From positions 124,001 through 188,000 of the forward strand of contig CAZNAI010000002.1 in assembly GCA_964571235.1 (NCBI GenBank): DNA of 64,000 nt, read 5' to 3'. Shown here in pieces: positions 26,501 to 34,562 of the stretch (its first letter is position 1; each line of letters begins with the position of its first letter). The DNA is from JACRAV01 sp964571235. GTDB taxonomy: Bacteria > Zixibacteria > MSB-5A5 > GN15 > FEB-12. A program made the translations under genes and the position numbers. The notes beneath the pieces were generated by a model, which did no database searches, had not been told where the DNA came from, and saw nothing but the letters and a program-made list of their open reading frames with translations.

Positions 26501-26619
26501 TGATCGTGCGCGGGACAGTGGAACGCCAGGATGGGGTGATCAATGTGATTGGTCATTCATTCACGCCGCTGGCCTTCAAAGACGCGATGATCAAAATGAA
26601 AGCCCGGGATTTCAGATGA
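23509..26619 (+). CDS. dnaE2: Error-prone DNA polymerase III alpha subunit DnaE2 (ImuC)
   Basis: A 1036-residue C-family polymerase that performs lesion bypass with ImuA and ImuB. An N-terminal PHP domain (ELHCHSNFSFLDGASDPEDLV, LTDHHGLYG) is followed by the palm with catalytic acids in PDIDIDI (~residue 386). Family-typical QGRGSAANSAVCYCLGIT, the helix-hairpin-helix region (DFVFRSGINKDALQQLAMVGAF) and a C-terminal OB fold (VAGVVVIRQRPMTAKGFLFITLED) follow. DnaE2 lacks the clamp-binding tail of replicative DnaE, and this one fits. It starts 9 bases after imuB and ends 3 bases from the convergent MATE gene, with no terminator hairpin between. Expression should follow the LexA box before imuA. 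Confidence 0.95.
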   Translation: MPYIELHCHSNFSFLDGASDPEDLVIRARALGYPALALTDHHGLYGIVRFCQAAQENGIKPIVGAEITLDTGEHLVLLARDNHGYGNLSHLLATAQLQNKKGEAKVTRTMLESYCDGLIALSGCPLGGIPQALTRHDKTTAARIALQYRELFGADNFYLELNHHNLPEHDTLRQQLAELGKELNIPLVATNNVHYALPDDRRLQDVLTCIKHHVTLDNAHDLLYPNAERYLKSQATMAERFAGYPDAIANTSAIAERCSFSLDKVNTTLPDFPVPDNHTVDSYLRKLTFDGAARRYGIYALGKDSAVVRQLEHELALIAKLNLSGYFLIVWDIARFCVESGILCQGRGSAANSAVCYCLGITAVDPIRLELLFERFLSENRKEAPDIDIDIANNRREEAIQYVYNKYGRQHAAMVCEVITYRGRSAVREVGKALGFSLKEVDQLAKLLDHWSDDEEIKQRLKEEHRNVDHRRIKLLVEMCKKIHRFPRHIGIHVGGMVVTKEPLARVVPIENATMPDRSVVQWDKDDVADAGLVKIDLLGLGMLSLMDFAFRLIKEHRGVVIDPAKLPYDDPKIYDFLCSADTVGVFQVESRAQMNTLPRHQPRRFYDLVVEVALIRPGPIQGDMVHPYLRRRNGEEPVTYPHPKLEPILKRTLGIPLFQEQGMQVAMAAAGFTPSQADELRRAMGHKRSREKMEALREGLVMGMVQNGIDQEAAAKIFHQLSAFADFGFAESHAASFALLVYVSTYLKVYYPTEFYCALLNAQPMGFYSPSTIIYEARRRGIKIRSIDIKKSRWDCTVEGDDVRLGFRYTKSLGPAAKEKLERELTNGPFTSPQDFVFRSGINKDALQQLAMVGAFAGFGLSRRQALWEILALANRSADELPMSADQSGAVQLRPMSIGERLAADFKGMDLSAGPHPISLIRPVLREQKIKSSADLKTIRDNTPVKVAGVVVIRQRPMTAKGFLFITLEDETGFLNIVVKPQLVEKFRKELIYSGGLIVRGTVERQDGVINVIGHSFTPLAFKDAMIKMKARDFR

Positions 26620-26622
26620 GAT

Positions 26623-28008
26623 TCAGACCGACACTGTCAGCCATCTCCCCTGACGGTAATACCAGTAGAAACCGATCGAACTGATCACGCCGCTTAAAGC
26701 CATAATCCACCAGACCACCACCTGCCCAACCGCGAAATATTGTACAGCAACAAGCACCGGCAAAACCTGCAAGACCCAGGCCTGCAGAACCGACACGACC
26801 ATGACCGGCGTGTTTAGACCGACGCCGCCGTGAATGCTCTCGATCATGAACAGTGCGCCAAAGAACGGGAACGAAAATGCGATAGTGCGCAAGTACGTAA
26901 CCCCGGCCTCGATCGCCACAGGATCGGAGAAGAAAATCCCAAGAATCGGTCGTACCCAAATGGCGATAAACACTCCGAGCACGGCCATCACAACAACACC
27001 AAAGGCGATCGCCTTATCTGCAGTCACCTTGGCGCGATCGAGCTTGCCACTACCGACGGTGTGCCCAATAAGTGATGACAAGCCAAGTCCAATCCCTACA
27101 AGAATGGCGATACCGAGGCCAAAGACCTGCATGCCGATTCCGAAGGCGGCGACAACCGCATTACCGAAATGGGCAATCAGGGGCGTGATCAACAGCCGGG
27201 AAAGAGAGAATGACATTTCACCCAACCATGACGGGATCCCGATGCGGATAAGTATCCACATCGAATCAAGCGACATCCGCTCTTTGCCTTTGATATGCAG
27301 GCGAACATTTGTGTAGTCAAAAAAGAACAGGTAGAGTCCGATGACAAAGGCCAGTGAAAAACTAACCACCGAGGCTATCGCCGCGCCTCTGATACCGAGC
27401 GCCGGAAGGCCGAGCCAGCCGAACATGAGAATCGGGTCGAGAATTGCGTTGAGAATGGTCGAACCAAACATCAGGATCATTGCCATCTTCGGATTGGCGA
27501 CCCCGCGCATGGCGGTAAAGAGCGAGTAGGTCGCGAACATGATCGGCATCCCGGCCATGAAGATGGCGCCGTAAGCGACCGCCAGTTCAAGCGTTTCTCC
27601 TTGAGCCCCGACAAACCTGAGCGCATCACGCAGGAAATACAGACCGAGGGCGGAAAAGATCACGCCGAAAAAGAGCTTCAAAACAATTGTCTCTTTGATC
27701 GCCTTCTCGGCTTTGTCGTAGTCTTTTTCGCCATATCGACGCGAGATGACCGCCACCGATCCCGGACCGATCAGATGGTTGATCGAGAAAAAGACAAACA
27801 TCATGTTGATAAAAAATGTGATCGCCGCGATGGCGTTCTCCCCCGCCGAAAGCTTTGAGACCCAAAACGTGTTGATCAGCGAGTAGAAATGCTGTCCCAG
27901 AAAGCCAAACATCGACGGCAGGCCCATCTTGATGATCGACGCCCAGACTGAACCCTCGGTGAAGTCGGTCCGTTCTTTTTGGTCAATTGTCGAAGTCGTA
28001 TCGCTCAT
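26623..28008 (-). CDS. MATE family multidrug/cation efflux transporter
   Basis: A 461-residue inner-membrane transporter with twelve predicted helices in two similar halves. The first half starts ASIIKMGLPSMFGFLGQHFYSLINTFWVSKLS, the usual MATE opening, and the second opens IRIGIPSWLGEMSFSLSRLLITPLIAHFG. MATE proteins extrude drugs or metabolites using a sodium or proton gradient; the substrate is unknown. The gene is convergent with dnaE2, only 3 bases apart, and is not part of the SOS cassette because it lies on the other strand with its own upstream region. Confidence 0.92.
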   Translation of the reverse strand: MSDTTSTIDQKERTDFTEGSVWASIIKMGLPSMFGFLGQHFYSLINTFWVSKLSAGENAIAAITFFINMMFVFFSINHLIGPGSVAVISRRYGEKDYDKAEKAIKETIVLKLFFGVIFSALGLYFLRDALRFVGAQGETLELAVAYGAIFMAGMPIMFATYSLFTAMRGVANPKMAMILMFGSTILNAILDPILMFGWLGLPALGIRGAAIASVVSFSLAFVIGLYLFFFDYTNVRLHIKGKERMSLDSMWILIRIGIPSWLGEMSFSLSRLLITPLIAHFGNAVVAAFGIGMQVFGLGIAILVGIGLGLSSLIGHTVGSGKLDRAKVTADKAIAFGVVVMAVLGVFIAIWVRPILGIFFSDPVAIEAGVTYLRTIAFSFPFFGALFMIESIHGGVGLNTPVMVVSVLQAWVLQVLPVLVAVQYFAVGQVVVWWIMALSGVISSIGFYWYYRQGRWLTVSV

Positions 28009-28180
28009 GGGATATGTTTGGCTTGAGTCGCGTCCTTCATGTACGTATAGAAGTAACGAATTGATTGATCTGGTGTCAAAAAAAGATCGGGGGACCGTCG
28101 AATATTCGGAGTGGCCTTCGCGCAGATTCTAGCGACGGAGGCGGGGAGCCTTAAAGTCTATACTAAGTCTACAAGTGCAT

Positions 28181-28343
28181 TGGCAGACGCTTTGATGTCG
28201 CTAATATCCAAGACCGCTGATTGAATTCGAGCGGCGAAGCCCCGAAGGCCAGACAATGCGTGTAATAACACTGGCAGACGCTTAGATGTCGCTTATATCC
28301 AATACCACTGACGGAATTTGAGCGGCGAAGCCCCATAGTCCAG
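28181..28343. repeat. Two tandem ~73-bp repeats next to tRNA-Tyr
   Basis: Copy 1 (28181-28253) and copy 2 (28272-28343) both begin TGGCAGACGCTT, continue GATGTCGCT.ATATCCAA and end GAGCGGCGAAGCCCC...CCAGA, with about 80% identity and a 91-bp period. They lie directly downstream of the tRNA-Tyr gene, which is transcribed leftward. They match no element I can name and contain no convincing ORF. Confidence 0.75.
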
Positions 28344-28351
28344 AAAAAGTC

Positions 28352-28436
28352 TGGTGGTGGGGGAAGGATTTGAACCTTCGAAGGCATAGCCGACAGATTT
28401 ACAGTCTGTTCCCTTTGACCACTCGGGAACCCCACC
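28352..28436 (-). tRNA. tRNA-Tyr (anticodon GTA)
   Basis: Read on the minus strand from 28436, the acceptor GGTGGGG pairs with CCCCACC. The anticodon loop is ACTGTAAAT, giving GTA, and a long variable arm (CGGCTATGCCTTCG) is present, as expected for bacterial tRNA-Tyr (a class II tRNA). The T arm is AGGTTCAAATCCTT. Discriminator A and a genomically encoded CCA complete the 85-nt gene, in contrast to tRNA-Thr in this window, which lacks encoded CCA. Confidence 0.95.
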
Positions 28437-28482
28437 AATTCTGACCGACCCGATAAGAACCGGGTCGCACTAAAGAGCCGCA

Positions 28483-28511
28483 AATGTAGCGGCTTGCGAC
28501 AAAAAAATCAA
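28483..28511 (-). promoter_or_regulatory. Promoter candidate for tRNA-Tyr
   Basis: On the minus strand, TTGATT (plus 28506-28511), a 17-base spacer and TACATT (plus 28483-28488) lie about 47 bases before the tRNA 5' end. The same sequence can fold as AGCCGC-TACATTT-GCGGCT followed by a short T run, so it may also act as the terminator of the upstream glycosyltransferase operon. Confidence 0.45.
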
Positions 28512-28597
28512 TGGAAATATCGGGGGGTATTTTCTCGCCCGACAGAGTACCGATTTTCAACTAGGCAGGAGAGCGAATTGAATGCGATACAGGAAAT

Positions 28598-29854
28598 CTA
28601 TGCAGAGACTGTATCTCGGTCGAGGATTCGGACGGTTCGTGATTGTGCCGGAGTCCCTCGGTCGTCTTTCGACGGCGATATTTTCGCCTGGTGTCTTTTG
28701 AGAGCCGACTGGACCAACTCTTCGAATTGAGCCCGAAATCGCTCGGGAGAGAATCTCATGGCTGATTGACGAATTTGGGCAGGATCGAATAGGTGCGACG
28801 CCTTCTCAAATTCGACCACGGCCTTGACGATTGCCTCGGCCGTTTGCTCTTCAAACAGGACGCCGCTTATGCTGGGGGTTATAGTTTCGCGGGCGGCGCC
28901 GCGTCCGTAGGCAATGACCGGCGTCCCACAGGCCATCGCCTCAATCGGTGCGATGCCGAAATCTTCTTCGGCTGCAAAAACGAATGCCCTCGCGTGCTGG
29001 AGATGCTCTTTGAGCACGGCGTGCGGCTGGTAACCGAGAAGGTGAACATTTGGCCCCGCCTTGCGGCGGATTTTTGCCATCTCAGGACCGTCACCGATCA
29101 CCACCAGCGTTCGCTCGGGCATTTGAGTGAATGCCTCGACTATGAGATCGATTCGTTTGTACGGCACCATGCGAGAGGATGTGACATAGTAACCTTCACG
29201 TGACGAACCGATTAAAAAGGCGTTGGTATCAACGGGTGGATATATAACTGTCGACTCGCGCCGGTAGACTTTGTGAATTCGGCGCTCGATGAAATGCGAG
29301 ATGGCGATAAACTCATCGACTCCATTGGCGGTCCCCAGATCCCATTTGCGCAATCTGTGTAGCAAATATCGGGCTATCCAACTTTTCGGGCCGGAAGTCA
29401 GACCGGATTCTCTTAGGTACTGGTGGGTCAAATCCCAGGCATACCGCATCGGCGAATAACACATGCAGATATGCAGTTGATCCGGGCCAGTGATCACTCC
29501 TTTGGCAACTGCCGCGCTGGATGAAATAACAAGGTCATAAGAGGAAAGATCGAACTGTTCGACGGCCAGCGGCATCAGCGGGAGATACTGACGATAGAAT
29601 CTCATGGCAAACGGAAGTCGTTGAATGAAGCTCGTGTTGACCGGTCGGTTCCCGATAAATTGCCTCTCCCCTTTCGGAAGAAAGTCCACTGTTGCGAACA
29701 GATCGGCCTGCGGAAAGACCGTGAGCACTTGCTCAAGTACACGCTCAGCGCCGGCGTAGACGACAAGCCAGTCGTGGACAATCGCAACCTTCAAAGGCGT
29801 GGCCGATTGCGGTGCGCCTGACAGCTTAAGCGTTCTGTGCCCAGTCGAATTCAT
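28598..29854 (-). CDS. Glycosyltransferase family 4 (last gene of the polysaccharide locus)
   Basis: A 418-residue GT-B glycosyltransferase that transfers a sugar from a nucleotide donor to a lipid-linked glycan at the cytoplasmic membrane. The N-terminal domain opens VAIVHDWLVVYAGAERVLEQVL, with the Gly/Ala-rich acceptor loop. The C-terminal Rossmann domain has VVIGDGPEMAKIRR, then the family EX7E motif in EEDFGIAPIEAMACGTPVIAYG. It resembles WbaZ-type mannosyl/rhamnosyl transferases, but the donor cannot be read from sequence. It follows wzz by 2 bases and closes the operon before tRNA-Tyr. Confidence 0.88.
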   Translation of the reverse strand: MNSTGHRTLKLSGAPQSATPLKVAIVHDWLVVYAGAERVLEQVLTVFPQADLFATVDFLPKGERQFIGNRPVNTSFIQRLPFAMRFYRQYLPLMPLAVEQFDLSSYDLVISSSAAVAKGVITGPDQLHICMCYSPMRYAWDLTHQYLRESGLTSGPKSWIARYLLHRLRKWDLGTANGVDEFIAISHFIERRIHKVYRRESTVIYPPVDTNAFLIGSSREGYYVTSSRMVPYKRIDLIVEAFTQMPERTLVVIGDGPEMAKIRRKAGPNVHLLGYQPHAVLKEHLQHARAFVFAAEEDFGIAPIEAMACGTPVIAYGRGAARETITPSISGVLFEEQTAEAIVKAVVEFEKASHLFDPAQIRQSAMRFSPERFRAQFEELVQSALKRHQAKISPSKDDRGTPAQSRTVRILDRDTVSA

Positions 29855-29856
29855 GA

Positions 29857-30957
29857 TTATTCTACCGACACCGTCTCGCGTTCTTTCGTACGCGTGACAA
29901 TTTTAAGTACCCGTGTGGTGCGCGGGAAGTTTCGTCCCAAGTCACTTCGAAGTTCATGATACGCTGTGGCGGCCGGGCCATCCTGTTCCCGCCGCATATA
30001 TTCTTGAAAGAGCAGAAGGCAAAGAGTGACGAAGAACGTGGCAAATCCGGCGATGAGAACCGATAACGTCCGTCGGGGCGAAGACTTCAGCGTTGGATAC
30101 GACGGTGCATCGAGCACCCGTGTTACCGGTACAGTCTTTTGGACATCCAGACGCGCCATTTCCAATTGCTGTTGCAGATAGACATAGGCCGCCGAGCGGA
30201 TTTCAACTTCCCGCTGGAGAGCGGTCAAATCTGCTAAGATTTCCGAATTGGAATTCCCTGCCCAGTCGGCGTTGTGGCGACGGAATTCCGCCAAAGTCGA
30301 CTCGGCGGCGCTCAGCGAATCGCGGGAGCGCAGAATTTGACGCTCCAAATACAACGCATTTTCCTTTGCCAGCGACTTTCTGCGGTTCACGTTGAAATCT
30401 TCGAGTTCCTCAAGATACGCCTGAGCCAACGCTTGTGACAGCTCAGGGTACTTCGATTGAACCTCGATATGAATGTCACCGGTTTTCTTCTCCATATACA
30501 CGGCAGTGGCCTCGGCCAGCGCCTGACGCAGTTCATCCGGATCAGTTCGCTCAAAATATTCAGTTGGGATAATCGTGACCGGAAGGCCTTCGACGTGGAT
30601 CGCGTACGTACGAGCAAGCACGGCGTCGGCGATTGTCCGCGACTTTAGCACCACCGGAAACAGGACCGAAGAATTTTCGTCCATCGACCCCGGATTGGAG
30701 AGCCCCACTGCTTCTTTCAGGGCCGACATCTGGTCGGTCTTGCCGGAAGGGAGCAAAGATGCTGTCGAAACATACTTGTTCGGCGTAAGAAACATTATGA
30801 CAGCCATGACCGTCATTGCTATGGCCGAAGTCACCGCCAGCGGTTTCCAGCGGCGGACAACCAGTCGCGCGAGGTCAACAACTGACCAGACCTGACCGGT
30901 TCGCTCAGCGGACGACGGTGTGAGTTCAAGGTGATTAGGAATACGATTCGTATTCAC
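29857..30957 (-). CDS. Wzz-type polysaccharide chain length determinant
   Basis: A 366-residue inner-membrane co-polymerase that sets glycan chain length. The first transmembrane helix lies at ~38-57 (PLAVTSAIAMTVMAVIMFL). A large periplasmic region carries coiled-coil segments (YLERQILRSRDSLSAAESTLAEF). The second helix is at ~305-325 (LSVLIAGFATFFVTLCLLLF), followed by a short cytoplasmic tail. No Walker motifs are present, so it is not a Wzc-type tyrosine kinase. It sits between the wzy-like polymerase gene and the last glycosyltransferase gene, a normal neighbourhood for Wzx/Wzy-dependent export. Confidence 0.85.
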   Translation of the reverse strand: MNTNRIPNHLELTPSSAERTGQVWSVVDLARLVVRRWKPLAVTSAIAMTVMAVIMFLTPNKYVSTASLLPSGKTDQMSALKEAVGLSNPGSMDENSSVLFPVVLKSRTIADAVLARTYAIHVEGLPVTIIPTEYFERTDPDELRQALAEATAVYMEKKTGDIHIEVQSKYPELSQALAQAYLEELEDFNVNRRKSLAKENALYLERQILRSRDSLSAAESTLAEFRRHNADWAGNSNSEILADLTALQREVEIRSAAYVYLQQQLEMARLDVQKTVPVTRVLDAPSYPTLKSSPRRTLSVLIAGFATFFVTLCLLLFQEYMRREQDGPAATAYHELRSDLGRNFPRTTRVLKIVTRTKERETVSVE

Positions 30958-30976
30958 GCAGATGATCCTTCCTCAT

Positions 30977-32326
30977 TTAGTTCGGGGAAAAGCCGGCAGT
31001 CGGATTGACCAGTACCGCTCCCTTAGATTTCTTTTCTACGTACATTTCATGCCAGGCCAGCGCGGTAAAAAACCAAGTATGAAAGAAATAAAACTCGCTG
31101 ACACTGACAAAGCCGGTGACGATCGTTGTGATTGTCCCAAGGAGAAGTGCTTTGCGGTACTCGGTATTCCATGGCATTTTGAAAAATGGATAGAGTGAAA
31201 AGGCCACATATGCCAGCATACCGAGAACGCCAACATTGACCAGGAGTGTCGCGAAGCCGTCAGTTGAACGGATATATCCAAAGCCGTGACCGAAGAGTTG
31301 TTGGACTATGCTCCCGTTCGCGAAGATGTCCATTGAATTGGCGAACAAGGCCGACCGGGTGGCGCCTGAGGTGTTCTCACCCATTGCCTTGTCTAAAATA
31401 AACCCGATCATATCGCCGAGCGCCGTGGTCTGCAGATAGAGCCACGCTACCGCGACCAGCGAAATGGCAATGGCAAATCGTTTCCACCGACCGAAGAGTA
31501 TCATCTCAGCTACAAAAAACGTTGCAAGTCCGAGATAGGCGGTGGTTGAAGTTGAAACCACAATCGCGATTAGGAGTGGGATCCATGCTTTGTCTTTCAG
31601 ATAAAGGTACAGAATCATGAACGGCAACAGCGAGAACGTGAACATCGAGGCCTCTGAGGCCAGTGATTTCATCCGCACCAATTCGATTCCACCCAGGGCG
31701 AGCCTTTGAAAGTTAGAATAACTGCCACCTTGGTTGCCGGTGACCCGGTTGGACAGGAAGTCGACATTGTGCCCCATCACCGCGTATCCGATCACTTCAT
31801 AGAACCCGTACGCCACAAAGATCAACACGCCGATCCGCGCCAGTTTGAGAAGGCGTTCTCTTGAGTTGTGCTCTCTCAGGTGATTGCGAAGGTAGAGAAA
31901 GAACAGGACTGATGTAATCAGATAGAGCGTCTGGGTAAACAGACTTTTGCGCAAGAGAACTGAATAGGCGTCTTCGGGTGAGACCAACTGCGCGTTGTGC
32001 AAGTTGGGTGTCCAGAAGGCATTGGCTAATTGACTGATTCCCTGCCAGGCGGCGAAAATCACCAGAAAATAAACGAGCGGCCGGAATGGCGAGCGAGCAG
32101 AACGACCCAGGAATTGACCGGTGGTATCAAACCCGAACTGCAGTAAGACCAGGAGAAAAGCCGGGACCAGACCCTTGATAGCTGTTGATACAACTACTGC
32201 CTGAATGAGCATGGTCAGGATAGATAACCGGAAAAAGAGAAAACCAGCCGGCTCATTGGGGTCGGCAAAAATACCCATCCAGCGAGGGGCGGGTTGACTG
32301 ATAACGGCTGACGACGACAATTCCAT
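30977..32326 (-). CDS. O-antigen polymerase/ligase-like membrane protein (Wzy candidate)
   Basis: A 449-residue polytopic protein with about eleven hydrophobic segments and a sizeable periplasmic loop between ~145 and 225. Such low-complexity membrane proteins within a Wzx/Wzz locus are usually Wzy polymerases. Features include AFWTPNLHNAQLVSPEDAYSVLLRKSLFTQTLYL and the later GENTSGATRSALFANSMDIFANG...FGHGFGYIR, which resembles the Wzy/WaaL RxSG...GxGxG region. Which of the two activities applies cannot be decided by eye. It begins 245 bp after the preceding glycosyltransferase stop. Confidence 0.75.
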   Translation of the reverse strand: MELSSSAVISQPAPRWMGIFADPNEPAGFLFFRLSILTMLIQAVVVSTAIKGLVPAFLLVLLQFGFDTTGQFLGRSARSPFRPLVYFLVIFAAWQGISQLANAFWTPNLHNAQLVSPEDAYSVLLRKSLFTQTLYLITSVLFFLYLRNHLREHNSRERLLKLARIGVLIFVAYGFYEVIGYAVMGHNVDFLSNRVTGNQGGSYSNFQRLALGGIELVRMKSLASEASMFTFSLLPFMILYLYLKDKAWIPLLIAIVVSTSTTAYLGLATFFVAEMILFGRWKRFAIAISLVAVAWLYLQTTALGDMIGFILDKAMGENTSGATRSALFANSMDIFANGSIVQQLFGHGFGYIRSTDGFATLLVNVGVLGMLAYVAFSLYPFFKMPWNTEYRKALLLGTITTIVTGFVSVSEFYFFHTWFFTALAWHEMYVEKKSKGAVLVNPTAGFSPN

Positions 32327-32440
32327 TTGTTCTCTGTGGTTTCACACCCTGAACCAATTTAGTCCAGGCGGACGCATCCCTGCGTACCCATTTGCGTTGC
32401 AAGCGGCGTGCCAGCGAGGGCGCCACTATTTACGTTTTAA

Positions 32441-32457
32441 CGCGTTGTTATAACGCG
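32441..32457. other. Small inverted repeat in the gap before the polymerase gene
   Basis: CGCGTT and AACGCG face each other around a 5-base loop. The 245-bp gap 32327-32571 has no other recognised feature. No T run follows, so this is not a convincing terminator; an operator or nothing at all are both possible. Confidence 0.25.
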
Positions 32458-32571
32458 AGTTACGGCAACACATTGAAGTGATTCGTCCGTGGCGAATGTC
32501 ATGCGGGTTGACTTTGGAAATCGATTCCTGAATTGGGGTGAAAAGGATTCCGTCGAGCCGCCAAGTCTATA

Positions 32572-33657
32572 TCAACTGGCGTCGATCAGTTCGAGCCACG
32601 ATTGAGCCGCCTTTGCCCACATGAACGTGTCAGCCCTTGCTCTCCCCCGCACTGATAAATCAGCCGCCAGACGTTCATTTTTCACGACTGATACCACGGA
32701 GTCCGCAATTTGGGCGGACTGGCTTGGATCACACATCAGCGCGGCAGTACCGCAGACTTCTGGAAGCGACGCGGCGTTTGAACAAACGACCGGACATCTG
32801 CAGGCCATAGCCTCAAGCGGCGGCAGGCCGAAGCCTTCGTACCGACTTGGAAAAACGAAACAGACCGCCGATTCGTAGAGGGCTCGCAATTCGGAATCAG
32901 TAACATATCCGAGAAAGCGCATGTTGGCGGGAAATCTGACTGGTGAATCACGAAAAACCCGTTCGTTTCCGCCGCCCGCCACGACCAGCGGAATTCCAAG
33001 CGACTTAAGCTGATTGGCGATTTGCACAAGCGACGCGAGATTCTTGTTGGGATTCAGACTACCGGCGCACAGAACAAACTTCTGTCCGCCAAGACCTGAT
33101 CGACCCAGAACTGCTTTATCGGCCGGTTCACGCAAAATATGCTCGGCGCCGAGCGCAATCACAGTTGATCGCGCTTGTGGTAGCCCGCAGAAGCGCTCAA
33201 GTTCGCTCTGGGAGAAAACAGAGTCGGTCACGATATGCGCCACTCTCTTGCAGAGCGATCTATGCAGATACTTGTACCATAAGCGGAAACTCAGCGAATA
33301 CCCGTCCGGTGCGGCAAACACTGAGGCGTCATGGATTGTGACGATTTGATTGCGAACGGTTAGTGGTGCGGTATTGGCAAAGTTCAGGATCAAGTCTTTT
33401 TCGGCGTAGCTGGGGAGTTCAATCTGTTCCCACATGTGCCCGGATAACTTGCCAACCACACGCCATGTCATGTTCGGTGCAAATGAACTCTCCGAGGCGC
33501 CGGCGGGAGTTAAAACCTCAAAGCGATACTTGTGGGAATATTCTGGACGGCCGCCGCACAAGGCGTCGAGTGCCGATACTATTTCGCGGGCGTACCGCTG
33601 AACTCCGGTTGTTGGTTGGGTGAGGAAGCGGCCGTTGATGACGATGCGCCGTGCCAC
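32572..33657 (-). CDS. Glycosyltransferase family 4
   Basis: A 361-residue GT-B enzyme. It starts ARRIVINGRFLTQPTTGVQRYAREIVSAL, the opening of WbpY/mannosyltransferase-like GT4 proteins. The middle has HDASVFAAPDGYS and the linker FVLCAGSLNPNKNLASLV. The C-terminal donor domain has the EX7E motif in PSRYEGFGLPPLEAMACRCPVVCS. It presumably adds one sugar of the repeat unit on undecaprenyl phosphate. It lies 8 bases after the methyltransferase stop codon. Confidence 0.9.
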   Translation of the reverse strand: MARRIVINGRFLTQPTTGVQRYAREIVSALDALCGGRPEYSHKYRFEVLTPAGASESSFAPNMTWRVVGKLSGHMWEQIELPSYAEKDLILNFANTAPLTVRNQIVTIHDASVFAAPDGYSLSFRLWYKYLHRSLCKRVAHIVTDSVFSQSELERFCGLPQARSTVIALGAEHILREPADKAVLGRSGLGGQKFVLCAGSLNPNKNLASLVQIANQLKSLGIPLVVAGGGNERVFRDSPVRFPANMRFLGYVTDSELRALYESAVCFVFPSRYEGFGLPPLEAMACRCPVVCSNAASLPEVCGTAALMCDPSQSAQIADSVVSVVKNERLAADLSVRGRARADTFMWAKAAQSWLELIDAS

Positions 33658-33665
33658 GCCTGTAT

Positions 33666-34562
33666 CTACGCCTTGCGGTGGGCGATCACAAAGATATTGG
33701 CGCCGTCGGTAGTCTCTTCGATCGACTGCCTAACCGCCGAAATGTATCTTGATCTCAGACGATTCCAGAGTTTCTGGTCAAGATCAGGAACGACCCGTCC
33801 CAGCGCCCGTGGCCCGGACAAGCGATGGAAGCGATACCAAAACGTATACCAGTCGGGCTGGTAATGAATGACCAGATCAACTGCGAATCCGGCCTTCCCT
33901 AACGTCGCACGCCACTGGCCTTCGGTCAAAAGATTGCGATGATAGCTAAGTCGATTGACCTGGTTGCTAGTTCTTGCGCCATAGTACTTGGTCAAGTGAT
34001 CGGCATATCGACTGACCGGCACACTGAACAAGAATTTGCCGCCGGGGACGAGTATTCGACGAAGTTCTCCGAGGATCGACGGTAGGTCACTTACATGTTC
34101 CAAGACTGAATTTGACATGAGCGTCGCGACCGTTTTGTTTTCAAGCGGAATCCTCGTCTCTTCACTCTCGATAAGCGATTTGTAAATGGAAAACTGCCGA
34201 GCAACGCCGAGCGCCTCGGGGTCTTGATCGATTCCGAAGGTAATGGGCTGACCCAGCGCAAAAGCGAAACTGCCGTCCCCGCATCCGAAATCAGCTACCG
34301 GTGAAGTCAGGAGTTGACGGTGTCGCCAAAAGAGCGATAACTCCTGTGCCCGCCAAAATGAGTGCGATGGTTTGTCGTACTTGACATACAATAGATCATC
34401 GGACCGATAGAGTACTTCAAGTTTCTGCGATGGGTCTGCGATCAGCCCGGTGCGGTCAAACCGTTCTTCCCCGCTTGTCGCTCTACTCTTGTGAGACATC
34501 CCGGTAAGCCGATCAACCAGTTCACTTCCCCGCCCGAGCGATTTGAGTAGCAAGTCATGCAT
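33666..34562 (-). CDS. SAM-dependent class I methyltransferase
   Basis: A 298-residue protein with a Rossmann methyltransferase core. The SAM-binding glycine loop is VADFGCGDGSFAFAL (~residue 93), followed by ITFGIDQDPEALGVARQF, MSNSVLEHVSDLPSILGELRRILVPGGKFLFSVPV and a typical C-terminal extension. It lies within the polysaccharide operon and overlaps the upstream gene by 8 bases, so a sugar O-methylation, perhaps chain capping, is likely. The exact substrate is unknown. Confidence 0.8.
   Translation of the reverse strand: MHDLLLKSLGRGSELVDRLTGMSHKSRATSGEERFDRTGLIADPSQKLEVLYRSDDLLYVKYDKPSHSFWRAQELSLFWRHRQLLTSPVADFGCGDGSFAFALGQPITFGIDQDPEALGVARQFSIYKSLIESEETRIPLENKTVATLMSNSVLEHVSDLPSILGELRRILVPGGKFLFSVPVSRYADHLTKYYGARTSNQVNRLSYHRNLLTEGQWRATLGKAGFAVDLVIHYQPDWYTFWYRFHRLSGPRALGRVVPDLDQKLWNRLRSRYISAVRQSIEETTDGANIFVIAHRKA

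Noticed and set aside
28181..28343. CRISPR array
   Set aside because: Only two ~73-bp imperfect copies separated by 18 bp; size and spacing do not fit a CRISPR repeat-spacer pattern.
32327..32571. Terminator at the CGCGTT/AACGCG inverted repeat
   Set aside because: The stem is only 6 bp and no T run follows on either strand.
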